Assembly: GCA_004558865.1 (NCBI GenBank)
Contig: SFCY01000119.1
Span: forward strand, 1-6,881
Origin: Bacteroidales bacterium
Lineage (GTDB): Bacteria; Bacteroidota; Bacteroidia; Bacteroidales; Bacteroidaceae
Direction of reading: 5' to 3'
Length of the DNA stretch: 6,881 nucleotides
Shown: positions 6,800 to 6,881 of the stretch, piece by piece
Position numbering within the stretch: position 1 is the stretch's first letter
How the letters are laid out: the number at the start of each line of letters is the position of its first letter
Notes under the pieces: model-generated
Told to the model about the DNA's origin: nothing
Database searches by the model: none
The model's input: only the letters and a program-made list of their open reading frames with translations
Translations under genes and position numbers: made by a program

Positions 6800-6828
6800 C
6801 CAATAGATAAAACCAAAACAAGCAGAGT

Positions 6829-6881
6829 ATGGAAACCTTTAGAAAGATAGTCACCGTTCTTTGCCTCATATTTGCGGCAAT
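6829..6881 (+). CDS. Start of a probable secreted or membrane protein (partial)
   Basis: An ATG at 6829-6831 opens METFRKIVTVLCLIFAA and runs off the right edge after 17 codons. Basic residues at 5-6 followed by an unbroken hydrophobic run from residue 7 are typical of a signal peptide or first membrane segment. A cysteine at 12 lies too early in the hydrophobic run to be called a lipobox. The A-rich leader without Shine-Dalgarno sequence and the -7 box at 6792-6799 support a real start. The product cannot be identified. Confidence 0.6.
   Translation, partial: METFRKIVTVLCLIFAA

Overview
The window looks like Bacteroidota DNA, most likely Bacteroidales and probably Prevotellaceae. This rests on three things: -7 promoter boxes of the form TAnnTTTG, A-rich start regions mostly without a Shine-Dalgarno sequence, and protein families that read like Bacteroidales orthologues. 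Genes are GC-rich and tightly packed; the gaps are AT-richer and unusually full of repeats and dyad symmetry. Genus and species cannot be fixed from the sequence alone.

Layout. Positions 1-60 hold what is probably the last codons of a + strand gene, followed at once by a clear intrinsic terminator. A gap (61-268) with a long imperfect palindrome built on CTGCGGAAT-type units separates it from topB, the DNA topoisomerase III gene, on the - strand (269-2368). topB is transcribed away from a three-gene + strand operon, lutA-lutB-lutC (2674-5362), which encodes the iron-sulfur L-lactate utilisation complex. The two junctions in the operon are ATGA stop/start overlaps. An aldo/keto reductase gene (5471-6322) follows 108 bp later on the same strand and may share the transcript. 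About 500 bp without a confident gene follow (6323-6828). They contain a strong hairpin, a second inverted repeat, an 8-bp direct repeat pair, and on the - strand a 46-codon ORF that resembles the start of a phage tail tape-measure protein. The window closes on the signal-peptide-like start of another + strand gene (6829 onward).

How the genes work together. LutA (CCG protein), LutB (LUD domain plus two 4Fe-4S motifs) and LutC (LUD domain) together oxidise L-lactate to pyruvate. No permease or regulator gene is in view. The aldo/keto reductase has an intact catalytic tetrad and may act on a small aldehyde or ketone; a metabolic link with lactate is only a guess from position. topB looks like an independent housekeeping gene with its own promoter.

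The most unusual part is the 305-bp divergent region between topB and lutA. It holds four copies of a 14-bp dyad, GTGnCAnnTGnCAC, at an exact 22-bp period (about two helical turns). Every position that varies lies outside the symmetric conserved ones. Two 18-bp near-identical direct repeats flank this block. It looks either like a phased operator array or like a small repeat element that has come to lie between two promoters.
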